DNA from: Musa acuminata AAA Group
Lineage: Eukaryota > Streptophyta > Magnoliopsida > Zingiberales > Musaceae
Assembly: GCF_036884655.1 (NCBI RefSeq)
Contig: NC_088355.1
Location: 24,211,501 to 24,275,500, forward strand
DNA length: 64,000 bases
Reading direction: 5' to 3'
Shown: one piece after another, positions 9,995-22,381 of the stretch
Layout of the letters: each line of letters opens with the position of its first letter
Numbering within the stretch: the stretch's first letter is position 1
Notes under the pieces: generated by a model
What the model was told of the DNA's origin: nothing
Database searches by the model: none
The model's input: only the letters and a program-made list of their open reading frames with translations
Program-made: the position numbers and the translations under genes

Positions 9995-11176
9995 TACTTT
10001 CTTGAGTTATTTTTAATTTAGTTTAGGATTAATTTTCTTGAAAATTGCATGTGTTATGTTAATGCAGTAAAATGTTAAATATAAATCTAATGCTTATACA
10101 CCTAGTAAGATTAATCTTATATATGTGCTTGAGAAGCAAGAATTTGTATTTTGACGATTTCCATATTGATTTTCAATGACGATGCATGACTTTTGAATGG
10201 AAGGCTTGATGATTTTTTATGAACCTTATCTTTGGTTTTCAAACATGATGTATAGTTTTGACATAAGAACAAAAATTTGAAGCATGCTAATATAAAGTCA
10301 ATCATATAAAGTAAAACTAAAGAAATTTTAAATATCTATAAGAATCATTCAAAATTATGTTCAATAAAACCTTACTTGATGTTGTAATGAAACCATTGAA
10401 AGTTTTGATGCTATGATTTGATGATTTTATGCATGAGATTGTAAAGTTATACATGATGATTTTTATGATTTATTGGTCTTGATGGTTTTTATGATAAAAT
10501 TCATTTTTTGATCCTAAATGTTGATGCACTTTTTTATCTAGCATAAATGACATGAATTTAAATAACTAAAAAGAGAAAAGCATTGTTCTTGAAAATTATT
10601 TTTCTCTATCTTGTTGATTTATATGAATCCCTTGAAAATGATTTTGGTTTGATGATTTGAATTAGAAATGAGTTATATCAAAATCATGATATTGATTTGA
10701 CAAAATTGAATGAGTTGTAAACAAATGATGATTTTTCTCTTGAATACAACTTGTAATATTTTTACATATATATTTTCATCTTGATTTCTCGATATTCGAT
10801 ACATGAAATTTTTCCATGAATCAAAATTCTTTCATGATGTGATTCTTCTTGGTATTCACTAAAAATGATACATTCAAATTAACCTACTCTATTTGACATC
10901 TTGATAATTTATGACTTGAATATCATGTACAATATGCTCATAATGATGATTGAGTTATTTATGAAAAATGGAAGATATAGTTTTGAAATTTTGCATGTTC
11001 GAATTTGAAAATATTTGATATGCATGAAAATATTAAACATTTTGAAACCATGTTTTAGTGTTATGCTTAATGATCATGCTTAATAAATTTCGAAATTATG
11101 GATGATGAATCTTTTACGATTTATGGATCATTGATTTTTACCATAATGAAAGTACCTTATTGATTTTTGTTGTAAT
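9995..11176 (+). other. AT-rich non-coding spacer of the gag-only element, first part
   Basis: Very AT-rich, with many TGATGATTTT-like words and no coding frame. Its first 300 bases match the sequence after the gag of the second copy (about 18000-18310). It occupies the place of pol. It ends at GTAAT, the target of the solo LTR. Confidence 0.75.
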
Positions 11177-11694
11177 TGTTGAATCTCGGATTTTGATGAT
11201 GAAGTCAATTGTCATTTGTTATCTAATCTATGTGTTGAGATAAGTGTGCAGGATTAACTACGATAAGAGTAAGATAAGCAGCAGGTGTTGCGCCGGAGTC
11301 AAGATCATGATCACGTTGGGAGTTCGAGAGTTCAACGGAAGTTCGGACGGTCGTCGGAGGTTCAGCGAGAACAGATCCGAGAAGTCCAGAAGCTTGCCAA
11401 GCGAAGCTCGTCGGAACTCGCCAAGTGGATCGTCGCAAAGTCCAGGAGTATGCCGGATGTCCGCAGAAGGATCACCGAGGGTTATCGGTTGATCGACGGA
11501 AGTTGGCCGGAAACTCGCCGGAAGAAGCGATTGACGCATCGGAGCAAAGCTGCAGAAGTTGTCTTAGAGTTAATCGTAGTTAGCATGATGATTAAGCATG
11601 AAAATGGGAGGTGATCCCATTAGCTTAATCTTGGGGCAATTGGGCCCTGAAAAGATTCAAAGTGGGCCGAATGGAGTGAACCATTCGGACCCTG

Positions 11695-12290
11695 ATTGCA
11701 CCAGGAGGTGCAACCGCCCCAGCCAGGAGGTGCAACCGCCTGGGCTGTGGGGTTGGGAGGTGCAACCGCCCCAGCCAGGAGGTGCAACCGCCAGGGCTGC
11801 GAGGCTGGGAGGTGCAACCGCCCCAGCCGAGAGGTGCAACCGCCCAGAGCTCAGTCTTCGAGCTAGACTGGGCGGTGCAACCTCCTCTGCCAAGAGGTAG
11901 CACCGCCAGAGCTCAAGTTTCGAGCTCTGCCAGGCGATGCAACCACCGAGCTCAGTCTTCGAGCTCTGGCAGAGAGGTGCATCAGCCTGAGCTCAGTCTC
12001 GAGCTCTGCCAGGTGATGCAATCACCGAGCTCAGTCTTCGAGCTCTGGCAGAGAGGTGGATCAGCCTGAGCTCAGCTTGGAGCTCTGCCAGGTGATGCAA
12101 CCACCGAGCTCAGTTTCGAGCTCTGCCAGGTGATGCAATCACCAAGCTCAGTCTTTGAGCTCTGCCAGGTGATGCAACCATCGAGCTCAGTCTTCGAGCT
12201 CTGGTAGAGAGAAGCAATTGCCTGAGCTCAGTCTTCGAGCTCTGCCAGGCGGTGCCACCTCTCCAGTCAAGAGGTGCAACCGCCTGATCC
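11695..12290 (+). repeat. GC-rich minisatellite in the LTR U3 region
   Basis: First an array of AGGTGCAACCGCC words about 30-50 bp apart, then units containing GAGCTCAGTCTTCGAGCTC followed by CCAGGTGATGCAACCA. It ends about 65 bp upstream of the TATA box. Short frames crossing it are products of repetition. Confidence 0.85.
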
Positions 12291-12353
12291 CAGAATTCTG
12301 GGATTTGATCGATTTGATCGTTTTGAGCTCGGATTTTGAATTGGGTTGGGGCC

Positions 12354-12361
12354 TATAAATA
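12354..12361 (+). promoter_or_regulatory. LTR TATA box
   Basis: TATAAATA in the context GGCCTATAAATACCCC. The equivalent motif in the other LTR is at 16621-16628. Transcription would start a few tens of bases downstream. Confidence 0.75.
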
Positions 12362-13077
12362 CCCCACCCATTCAGCACTGAAAAGATACAGACCTACACC
12401 GAAATCTTGATCTTTTCTGTGATTCTAAGAGCTCAAAAGTGTTGTAAAGCCTTTAAGTCTCCTCCTTCTGTTCTTCAAGTTTTCAATTGTAAAGTGAGGA
12501 GAGAAAGGTCTGTAAAGGTTGTCTCCTAAGCCTGTCAAAAGGAGAGAAATTGTAAAAGGGCAGTTTGGCCTTCGCCCATTGAAGGAAGGCACCTAGTTGA
12601 CGTCGGCAACCTCATCGGTGGAGGAAGCCAAAAGTGGAGTAGGTCAAGGCTGACCGAACCACTCTAAATCTCTGGTTTGCGTTTATTTTCGAGCACTTTA
12701 TCATTACTGCAAACCCCCCTCATCACTACTGCTCTCTGCGCTTTCACGAACAAGTTCTAAGTGCTGTTCTTCCAAATCTGCATTCAGACGTAAATTCGTA
12801 TTTTCATACATTACAGTTTACGTTTACGTTTGATTCTGCAGAACTGTTTTCCGTGCTTTTACGAACGAGCTTCTTTGCAGTTTACGCTTACATTTTAATC
12901 CTATTAATAACTGCAATCTGTCCTCTACGATTTTACGAACGATTTTCAACATTTAGACGTAAAACTGCATTCAGACGTAAATCGGCTTTCCTCGCTCAAT
13001 CATCAGATTTCAGTTCACGTTTACGTCTTGATTTCAACTGCATACTGCCTTCTGCGAGTATACAAACGAGTTTCAAA

Positions 13078-13345
13078 GTTTAGACGTAAATCTGCGTCTA
13101 GACGTAAAACTGCGTTTAGACGTAAATCTGCGTTTAGACGTAAAACTACGTTTAGACGTAAAACTGTGTTTAGACGTAAATCTGCGTTTAGACGTAAAAC
13201 TGCGTTTAGACGTAAATCTGCGTTTAGACGTAAATCTGCGTTTAGACGTAAATCTGCATTTAGACGTAAATCTGAGTTTAGACGCAAAACTGCGCTTAGA
13301 CGCAAAACTGTGCTTAAACGCAATCTGCGCTTAGACGCAAACTGC
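13078..13345 (+). repeat. 18-bp minisatellite near the LTR 3' end
   Basis: About fifteen units of TTTAGACGTAAATCTGCG with small variants, preceded by diverged units from about 12950. It lies downstream of the TATA box, in R/U5. It is absent from the LTR at 15527-17123. The 18-bp period keeps both strands open, giving false Arg/Lys- and Leu/Asn-rich frames. Confidence 0.9.
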
Positions 13346-13481
13346 ACTTAGATACAAACTGAGAATTTTAGTTTGCATCATAATAGTTTTTGAACGAACG
13401 CAGCTTTTGGTTTTTAAATTATTGTAAGATTTCCGCTGCACTAATTCACCCCCCCCCCTCTTAGTGCTCTCGATCCTAACA

Positions 13482-15526
13482 GTAATAAATCTTACTCTTT
13501 CGGTTTTAAACATGATAAATGTTTTTATTTGGTATAAATGAAACAAAATCATATGTTTTGAAATAATCGAAAAGAGGATAACATTCTTGAAAATTATTTT
13601 GCTCAATCTTATTGATTTTGATGAATCCATTTGTATCATCTTTGTGAATCTCTTGGATTTTGATAATGATTTTGATGATTTAAATTTAAATAATTTTTTA
13701 TTGAAATCATGATCTTGATCTCTTGAAATTCATAACATGAAATCCTTTATGAATCAACATTTTCTTTTCTATTTAAAAGGAGATTTGTCGAAATGTTTCA
13801 TAGTCTTTTAGTATTCATAATCTTGACAATTATGTTTTGAAACTTTATGTAAACCAAGAATGTTCATCATGATTCTCTCTTTGAATATTTAAAGAGGAGA
13901 ATTTTCTAGATGGTTCATGATTTTGATGATTGAATATTTGATATGCATGAATTGAGATCTTGCTCTCCTACCACTCTTTTTGCTATTCACCAAAAGGAAG
14001 ACTAATTCTAATAAACCATGATATGCTATATGAATTTTATTGTATTCATGAAGTAAGATCTCATCACTAATTTTTGTTTATATTCCTTCATGTGATGATA
14101 TGAATGTATGAAACACTTATGATATGATTTTTTATACAATTCCATGTATTCGTGAAATATTAATCTCATCACCCAATTAATTCCTCTTGATACTCCTAAT
14201 GTGATGAAGTGAAATTATGCATGAAATACAAATGGGGATAAGTTTTTGGTAGGATATAATTTGACAAATTGATACCATCATGATATGAAACATTTATGAT
14301 TTGCAATGATATATGCAATACTTGTGCTTTCTAATTATGATGTGATGTATTACATATGATGTAAATCATGATTTAAAATACTATGAGTTGTCGCTAAAAT
14401 GATGTATTATAAATATTGATTTAATGTTTTGTATCATGAATACTCTAAATGATGAATATTTGGTATCATGATCAAAATGTTGACAAATAGTTAAAAATTT
14501 TAGTATCATGTATGATATCCTTATAATGTTGATCGATTTATTCAATATCATGCATGAATGAATATAAGGTTTTTGAAAATGTGCATATTCTAATTTGAAA
14601 ATATGATGATGCACAATTAAGATTGATACTTACCTTTGTCATAATTGATGTAATGGGTCTTCCCTTCTTTTTGACAATGACAAAGGGGGAGATAGCTTGC
14701 TTGCACAAGTCAAGAAGATGCAAAAACTTGATTGCTTGCTTGCCTATCTTAAGTAGCAAAGATTGCTAACTTGCTTATTTCAAGAAGCAAAAGTTGTCTT
14801 CTTGAACATCATTATCTTGCCCATCTCAAGAAGCAAGACTTGCAACCTGCACATTGCAATAGGAAGTAAGAATCGATAGCTTACACACTTCAACAAGAAA
14901 GCTATCTTGTATTTGCTTTTGACATTTTTACTAGCTTGTATGTTAAAAACTTGCTCACTTTTTCAAATACTTTGCTAGCTTGCACTTTGTAAAGGAAGCA
15001 AAAATAACACTTCTCAAAAGAGAAGAAAAACTTACTGTCTTGAACATCTTTAATATGCTAGCTAGCATGATGTACAATTTGCTATTTTGAATATTACAAA
15101 GAAATACTATCATGCACATTGCAAAGAAAAGCAAAGTGCAATCGTGCACAAGAAGCAAGTGTTGAATTGCCATGATTGAACTTAAGAATCTTGCTATACT
15201 TTTGTGCTTATATGTTGTGATGAAAATCTAGCTTTATGTTGCAAAAACTTGCATATCTTTTAAAATAGCTAGAGCTACTTCTCCTTTTTGTTGATGACAT
15301 AGGGGGAGAAGTATATTGATGACTTCATGCATTGAATTAAATATTTTATATATTTGCATGATAGTTTAAATGTTTTTCATAACATGTGATGAATGTTACC
15401 TGGATTTGGGATAATCCAAGTGTTTTATCAATGGCATATTGAAAGGGGGAGTTTAGTTAAACTCCGGGGAGTTAAGGTTAACTCCGTTAGTCATCAATTA
15501 GTTGTCATCATCAAAAAGGGGGAGAT
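13482..15526 (+). other. AT-rich spacer, second part, with polypurine tracts
   Basis: Continues the spacer interrupted by the solo LTR. From about 14690 to 15300 there are degenerate words such as CTTGCTTGC and AAGAAGCAA. GGGGGAGA-type purine runs occur near 14684, 15303 and 15445, and the true polypurine tract AAAAAGGGGGAGA at 15513-15525 directly precedes the LTR. No coding frame. Confidence 0.75.
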
Positions 15527-17123
15527 TGTTGAATCTCGGATTTTGATGATGAAACTAATTGATTGTGTTTAAATGTTTGACAACATTTTGAGTGATACAG
15601 GTCTACTCGATCAGGATTAGACAATTAACGCAGGAGGAATTGACGTTGCGTCGGAGGAGATCACGTCAGGATATTGGATGGCAGAAGGCTTCGGGCGTCG
15701 GGCATCGGGCCAAGAGCGGAATTGCGCCAAGGATATCGGCGTTGTGGAGGTCAACCGTCGATTGGGCAACAAGCCGCAAGAGAGGATGATGCGCCGAAGA
15801 ATCGGACGAAGCGCTAACCAATGACGTGCCGAGCAACAGAATGTCAATTCGCTTTATAATAATTGTCTAGATCGGAGTAAAGTTTTGGTTTGTGTGTGCA
15901 GGATTAACTACGATAACGATGAAGACATAAAGCGAAACAAAGTGCTGGAGTCAAGCGCGAAGGATTCGTTGGGAGTTCGAGAGTTCGACGGAAGTCCGAA
16001 GGTTCGTCGGGAATGCTGCCGGAACTAGCCGAGAATGAGTAGGGAGCTTGCCGAAGGGTTTTTCGGAAGCTCGCCGGAAGGTTCGTTGGAAGTTCGCAGA
16101 GCTCGCCGAGAAAGATCGGAGCTTACCAAAGAAGCTCGTTGGAACTCGCCAAGATCAAATCGTGAAGTCTAGGAGCTTGCCGGGAGTCCGCAGAATGGTT
16201 TCCGAGAGTTTATCGGAAGACCGTCGGAAGTTCGCTGGAAGCTCGCCGGAAGAAGTCTTGACTTGCGGACTTTGTAATAGCTTAGAAAATGTCTTTAAAT
16301 TCGTAGTTAGCACGTTAATTAGGGTTAGGATTAGGTGTTAATCCTATAACCCAAGTAGGGGCCAATTGGGCCCAAGTTCGGACTAGTTTGGGGCAAGATT
16401 GAAGCCCAACTAGTGGCTGAAAACACTGTAGTCGGGCTGAAAACACTGTAGGCGGTGGCACCGCCTAGCTGGGTGGTGGCACCGCCCAACACCCGAGAGT
16501 TGGGCGGTGACACCTCCTGGCTGGGCGGTGGCACCGCTTGGCTGGGCGGTGGCACCTCCAACAGCGGGAACCCAAAGAGAATTCAAATTTTGAAGCCCAA
16601 ATTTGAATCCTCTTGAGGCCTATAAATACCCCTCAAATCTCAGCTGAGATAACAACTTTTTGAGCAGCAAGTGTTTGAGAGAAAAGCCTTAGAAAAGTGT
16701 TAGCTTGTCTTGTTTTTAATTTGCTAGTGTTCACCTCCTTCTTTCTTGTTGAAAATCTGTAAGAGAGTGAACCGCTTGTAAAAGTTGTAAGAGGGGTATT
16801 CACCCTTCACTTTCAAGAGATTTGCTAGTGGAAGGTGGAAGCCTCATCGAAGAGGGGCCTCGCAAGTGGATGTAGGTCACTTGACCGAACCACTTTAAAA
16901 ACGGCGTAATCTCTGGTTTGCATTTCTTATTGTCATTTACATTACTGCAAATCTTCTTACTTGCTTTGTTTCATCATTACCTTTGCTGTGCAACTTTAAG
17001 AATACGCTTTCAAGTTAAGCTTTTCAAGTTCCGTTCTTATCGTACGAAAAATTTGTCGAAATCAACGTTTTAATCCGCTGCACTAATTCACACCCCCCTC
17101 TTAGTGCCACTCCGATCCTAACA
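15527..17123 (+). repeat. Full LTR (1597 bp) shared by two tandem gag-only elements
   Basis: TGTTGAATCTC...GATCCTAACA preceded by a polypurine tract. It has a GGCGGTGGCACCGCC repeat cluster at about 16445-16560 and TATAAATA at 16621-16628. The end matches 8685-9023. It is the 3' LTR of the left element and the 5' LTR of the right internal region. No TSD follows; gag sequence continues at once. Confidence 0.88.
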
Positions 17124-17987
17124 TAACGGATTGGACTACACTTATTGGAAAACACGAATGAGAGTTTTCTTGATTTCTATGAATTTGGATTTATGGAATA
17201 TCGTTGAAAACGGTTTTCAATTTCCCTCTAAACTGATGAACGAATGGTCGGATTTGGAGAAGAAATATTTTCTTTAAACGCAAAGGCTATGAATGCCTTA
17301 TTTTGCGCTTTGGACAATAATGAGTTCAATCGGATTTCTACGTGCGAAATGGCTTTCGATATTTGGTGAAAATTTGAAATCATGCACAAGGGAACTAGTA
17401 GAGTCAAAGACTCGAAAGTTGACATTTTATTGCTTGATTTTGAGCTTTTTCAAATGTAACCAAGCGAGACTATAGGCGACATGTACACCTGTTTCACGGA
17501 TGTCGTCAATAATCTAAGAGTTCTTGGTAAATCTTTTTCGAATTTTGATCTCATAAGCAAGATCTTAAGATCCCTTCCAAAAAGGTGGGATCCTAAAATA
17601 ATCGCAATACAAGAAACAAAAGATTTAAATATTTTTCCACTCGAAGAACTAATTGGCTCGTTGATGATATATGAAATGGTGCACAATGCACATGATGAAC
17701 ATTGTGAACAAAATCACCTTCCGAAGAACAGGAAGGATTTGGAACTCCGGACAAATGAATACCACTTGAGCGATGACTCAAGGGATGAGGACAATGATGA
17801 ACTTGAACTCCGAACACTAAATCTTAATAAGTTTATTAAACAAAAATATAAAATAAACAATGAACTTGAACGGAGGAAGAGGCCAAAGAAGATGAGGCCA
17901 AAGAAGATGAAGGCACCCAAGGATGAATCAAGAATTTCCAAAGGTGAAACGACGAATTGGGCTTTGACGGGCTTCGACTACAAGTAA
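17124..17987 (+). pseudogene. gag: Second gag of the gag-only copia, degraded
   Basis: Homologous to the gag at 9074-9994. The primer site and the first roughly 20 codons are deleted: the LTR end runs straight into the N-G-x-D-Y-T segment. A frameshift near 17270 and stops before 17481 break the N-terminal half. The remaining frame 17481-17987 covers the SFSNFDLISKILRSLPKRWD block to a Lys-rich tail. It ends at nearly the same point as the first copy (a G-E-x-x-N-x-A segment) without a zinc knuckle, and the same AT-rich spacer follows. Confidence 0.82.
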
Positions 17988-18770
<783 letters not shown>

Positions 18771-19866
18771 TCCACGAGTGGAACTGCAGGCTCGCCTAGA
18801 TCTAGGGCGGCGACACTGTAGCGGCGGCAACACAGTAGCGGCGACCAGATCTAGGGCGACGACACTATAGCGGTGACGAGATCTTCCTAGAGTGATCTCC
18901 CTCCTGCAGCGTTGGCTTTCTCCCACGAGTGGAACTGCAGGCTCGCCCAAATCTAGGGCGACACTGTAGCGGCGACCAGATCTAGGGCGGCGATCTGACT
19001 CCTGCAGCGTTGGCTTTCTCCCACGAGTGTTGCGTCGGCTTCTCCCTAAGGGCGACGATACTGTAGCAGCGACCAAATCTCCCAAGGGAGATCTGACTCC
19101 TACAGCGTTGGCTTTCTCCCACGGGCGACGCATCGGCATCTCCCTAAGGGCAACGATACTGTAGCGGCAACCAGATCTCCCTAGGGCGACGGTATTGTAG
19201 CGGCGATCTGATATACTGCAGCGGTGGCATTTCCCTATGGCGACGATTCTGTAGCAGCGACTAGAAGAGGGATCAAACATAGCAGCGATGGCCCCTAGGG
19301 CTGGCGACGGTGGCCGGAGGGTTGAGACAAGACTCCCTACCCTTACCCCTCAAGTTGCTCCTCCACTATATCCTCTCCAAAGAGAAACACCTTCGACGAA
19401 GTAGCATCGAAGCAGGTCGCGCTCTAGATCGTGGCATCTTGATCTCATTTCCAGTGATCCTCGACCTTGGACTAGCCTCTTCAAGGCTCCGGTTGGAAGT
19501 CCAGATCTAAGCTTGGAATTCTTTACTCCAGAAGTTCAGGCTGATAAGAAGATTGCTGTATACGAGACTGCTGATTCAGAAGAGCTTATTGAGACATGGT
19601 CTATGGCGATTGTTGGCTATGTGGTAGGTCTCAAAACATCTTATTTCCCACTATCCTCATTTATCAAAACTCGATGGGGAATATCATCATTTTATCTTCA
19701 TATGCTAGAGAACGAATTCTTTATTTGCAAGCTATACTCTGAAGAAGATTTGCAATCAATCCTCGAAGGATTCTGGACTATCCGCGGTCATCCAATGATT
19801 CTACGATGTTGGTCTCCTGATGTCCGTTTGGAGTTAGACAGCCTACAGTCTATTCCATTATGGGTA
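18771..19866 (+). pseudogene. LINE copy L4: 5' UTR and broken ORF1
   Basis: 18771-19287 contains the same GATCTAGGGCG / CTGTAGCGGCGA words as the L1 5' UTR, in the plus direction and more diverged. From 19288 the sequence parallels the L1 ORF1: the Pro-rich N-terminus, RS-rich stretch and DUF4283 block. The original ATG is ATA; an in-frame TAG follows about 40 codons into the ORF. Homology ends at 19866 within the S-I-P-L-W-V segment, where the truncated Ty3 LTR begins. The continuation of ORF1 appears after that element, at 26141, with the middle of ORF1 missing. Confidence 0.85.
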
Positions 19867-21163
19867 GATCTCTTTAGGGGATCGGCCTCCTTGGAACTCT
19901 ATAGGGGTTCCTCCCTCCAAGTTGCTGCTCAAAGGCTGTAGAAAAGATTCATCTATTGCTTATGAAAAGAGAAGGTATACATGGCGGGAGCATCGGTTAA
20001 CATGATAGATATCTCTTCTTTTCATATTGCCTATTGTAGGTAGTTTATTGAGAAGGGCCTGCCATGTACATAAGGAGTGTCTTTATGATCCCGATCGATC
20101 CCATGTCCAACTGCTTGGGACCCACTTGTTATTTCTTTGCCTAATTTGATTCAATGCGGATGTGGCACTAAATTTGCCATTGTCATGAGGCCAAATAAGT
20201 ATATCTGAAGAGTTGTTCCTGATTGGAATAGCTATGATAGTCGGCCAAAGTGATAACATTTCGGGAGAAATAGGATTAGGGAGACACCAGGTACCGTTAG
20301 CAATGAACTCGGAAACCTTCCAATCTTTGGGAGCCCCAAGATCTTTTCGTATTCTGTCGCCATATAATTGAAATATACTCTTCCCATTCACCCAAGGATC
20401 GTACCACATATTAGTACTGGTTCTAGAAGAGACTGCCGCAACCAAACTTGCACCAAGAACTAGGCGACCTCATGCAATGTTTCTCAAGAAAAGAGCCTCT
20501 TACACAACTGGCAAAGGTTACTTTCAGATGCGCTATTTGGTGGATGTGGAAGGAGAGATGTAATAGAATCTTTGAAGGTCAACACACAAACAATGCTCAG
20601 CTATTGAAAGAGATTATTAGAGACTCAAGATCCTGTATGGAGCATGATCTCAAAACCGAGCACTTCACCCGAAGAGAATAAGATATTTTTATCAAATTTA
20701 ATTTTGCTATTAGCTAAAGATCTTGGGAATGATGCCAAAAAATGTACCCACAGGTAGTTATAGTCTACAGCATGTGTAGTCATAACTATCGCATTCGCAC
20801 TCTATGAGTTACTTGGCTTTGTCTATGACTTGTATAGATAAAGCTATTTGTAGAAACTTTACACATAATCAATTTACTTTTACTTACAAAAAAAAAAGGT
20901 ATATATGGCTATTTATAGGGCTTCTAAACCCTAACTCCTAATAGGACTTATACTTAAGACTCTTACTTCTAACCAACTCCTAGTAGGACTCATAGTCAAG
21001 ACTCATATTTCCTTACTACTCCTAATTCTTCTTTAAGAAAACACCTCCTACATGAATGTCCTAACAGAATTTTCCTCTCAATTAGGACTCTCCTAGCTAG
21101 AGTCCTAACAGTTTTACATGAATGTCCTTCTCAATTAGGACTCTCCAAGCTAGAGTCCTAACA
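19867..21163 (-). repeat. 3' LTR of the Ty3 element, truncated and interrupted
   Basis: 19867-19985 and 20910-21163 together match the LTR at 25702-26140, but the outermost 30 or so bases (the TGTTAGAACCC end) are gone and replaced by LINE ORF1. The middle is split by a LINE insertion. On the minus strand it follows a purine-rich GAAGAGAGCG stretch. Confidence 0.88.
19986..20897 (+). mobile_element. 5'-inverted (twin-primed) LINE insertion with 13-bp TSD
   Basis: Inside the LTR, AGGTATACATGGC at 19973-19985 is repeated as AGGTATATATGGC at 20897-20909. Between them, 19986-20434 is LINE ORF2 in reverse (from the W-Y-D-P-W-V region to the start of the zf-RVT knuckle), and 20431-20897 is LINE in sense from the L-P-Q-P-N-L segment to a 10-base poly(A). 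The switch shares a GACT-like microhomology. About 97 nt between the two segments is lost. This is the arrangement produced by twin priming. Confidence 0.93.
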
Positions 21164-21189
21164 GACACGCTCTCTTCAAATCAGCCTTG

Positions 21190-21540
21190 TCCTCGAGACT
21201 GATGATTCGTGAATTCTGGGAATTTGATCTTCAAGTCGTCATAGTTCTCCCAAGTAGCATCTTCTATTGGTAGATTCGCCCACTTTATTAGCACTTCATT
21301 ATTGGGTCGTCGTTGTTGAGTCACGATCCGTCGATCAATAATGGCACTTGGCTGGGTCTGGAGTTCTCATTGGGTAGTCATATTTGGTGGGTGGCTTTGA
21401 GCTGTCTCCAAGCACCTATTTAAAACTTCCGTCTTGCTGTTGGTTTGTGGGTGATATGTCGTACTCCTTTTCGATTTAGTACCCTGCATATGGAATAACT
21501 TTGTCCAAAATCTGCTCTTGAAGATGCAAAGTAGAATTTG
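21190..21540 (-). pseudogene. pol: Integrase remnant and chromodomain of the Ty3 element
   Basis: The minus strand at about 21406-21540 retains a piece of integrase with the T-Y-H-P-Q-T-N block that precedes the catalytic glutamate. After a deletion, 21190-21303 encodes a chromodomain-like segment, VLIKWANLPIEDATWENYDD, followed by K-F-P-E-F. Chromodomains at the integrase C-terminus characterise the chromovirus branch of Ty3/gypsy, where they are thought to guide integration to marked chromatin. The catalytic part of integrase is gone. Confidence 0.8.
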
Positions 21541-21649
21541 TCACAAGCACAATGCGTCCCATATAGTGTAATTCTTTTGAGTCACAATTGTAATGAGCCA
21601 TGGGGCTTGGTGCTTCCTCTAATATTTTTTTTTACAATCTTACTAGTCT

Positions 21650-22378
21650 CTGAATCTTCCTACCATTCCATCTTAATATCCTTAAGAAAGTCATTGGTCG
21701 GATGTGAAACGGCCGAAACTTCAACTTGCTCGGGTAGTTGCGAAAGCGCATTTGCAAGAACATTCTCTTTCCCCTTTTTGTAAGTTATAACATAATTAAA
21801 TCCAAGAAGTTTTGTTACCTATTTTTGCTGCTCAGGGGATGATATCTTTCGCTCTAAAAAGTACTTGAGGATTTTATGGTCGGTTTTAATTTGAAATCGT
21901 CGGCCAATCAAGTAGGGTCTCCACCTCGTTGCTGCGCGCACAATGGCGAGCATCTCCTTATCATATGTTGACTTATTTTGATGGGAGGGAGATAATGCCT
22001 TGCTAGTGTATATGAGTGGTCGACCATCTTGTATGAGAATGGCTCCAATTCCGACTCCGGATGCGTCAGCCTCAATAATGAAGGGTCGTTGAAATATGGT
22101 AGTGTTAGCACCGGCGTCGTCGTCATGGTTGCCTTAAGTTTGTCGAAGGCAGCGGAGGCTCTGTCCGACCATTGGAAGATATCTTTTTGAAATAACGAAG
22201 TAAGTGGTGCACTGATCTCTCCATAGTTTTTCACGAACTTGCAGTAGTAGCCTGTGAAACTCAGAAAGCCATGTAGCAGTTTTACGTTCCTCGAGGTAGG
22301 CCAGTTTTGCATTGCTTCAATTTTGAAGCAGTCCACTGTCACACCTTCCTCTGATAAGATTTGCCCAAGATATTCCAC
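21650..22378 (-). pseudogene. pol: Ty3 RNase H region, frameshifted
   Basis: Starts with EYLGQILSEEGV, the RT thumb/connection motif of Ty3 elements, then the P-x-S-x-x-x-L-x-x-F-L-G-F-x-G-Y-Y-like block and the RNase H region. The first frame leaves register near 22090. The RNase H continues in another frame, with the T-D-H-K motif near 21880, to about 21650. Confidence 0.82.
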
Positions 22379-22381
22379 CTT

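Larger units (their letters stand above)
11177..13481 (+). mobile_element. Solo LTR, 2305 bp, of the same copia family, TSD GTAAT
   Basis: Starts TGTTGAATCTCGG and ends CGATCCTAACA, as does the LTR at 15527-17123, but it is longer because of expanded repeats. It is flanked by GTAAT at 11172-11176 and 13482-13486. The related internal region at 18650-18700 shows the uninterrupted site (GTAAT at 18664-18668). No internal sequence or primer site follows, so this is a solo LTR left by LTR-LTR recombination. Confidence 0.93.
8685..17123 (+). mobile_element. Gag-only, pol-less Sirevirus-like Ty1/copia element
   Basis: Order: 5' LTR remnant (8685-9023), primer site, gag (9074-9994), AT-rich spacer (9995-11176 and 13482-15512, split by a solo LTR), polypurine tract and 3' LTR (15527-17123). 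The UBN2-type gag, the LTR start TGTTGAATCTCGGATTTTGA and the AAAAAGGGGGAGA polypurine tract resemble SIRE/Maximus copia elements. No protease, integrase, RT or RNase H is present. A second internal region beginning at 17124 has the same gag-then-spacer order, so the missing pol looks like a family trait. Confidence 0.8.

Noticed and set aside
13021..13351. Apparent Arg-Arg-Lys and Leu-Asn repeat proteins
   Set aside because: Both strands are open because the 18-bp repeat is a multiple of three; it lies inside an LTR.
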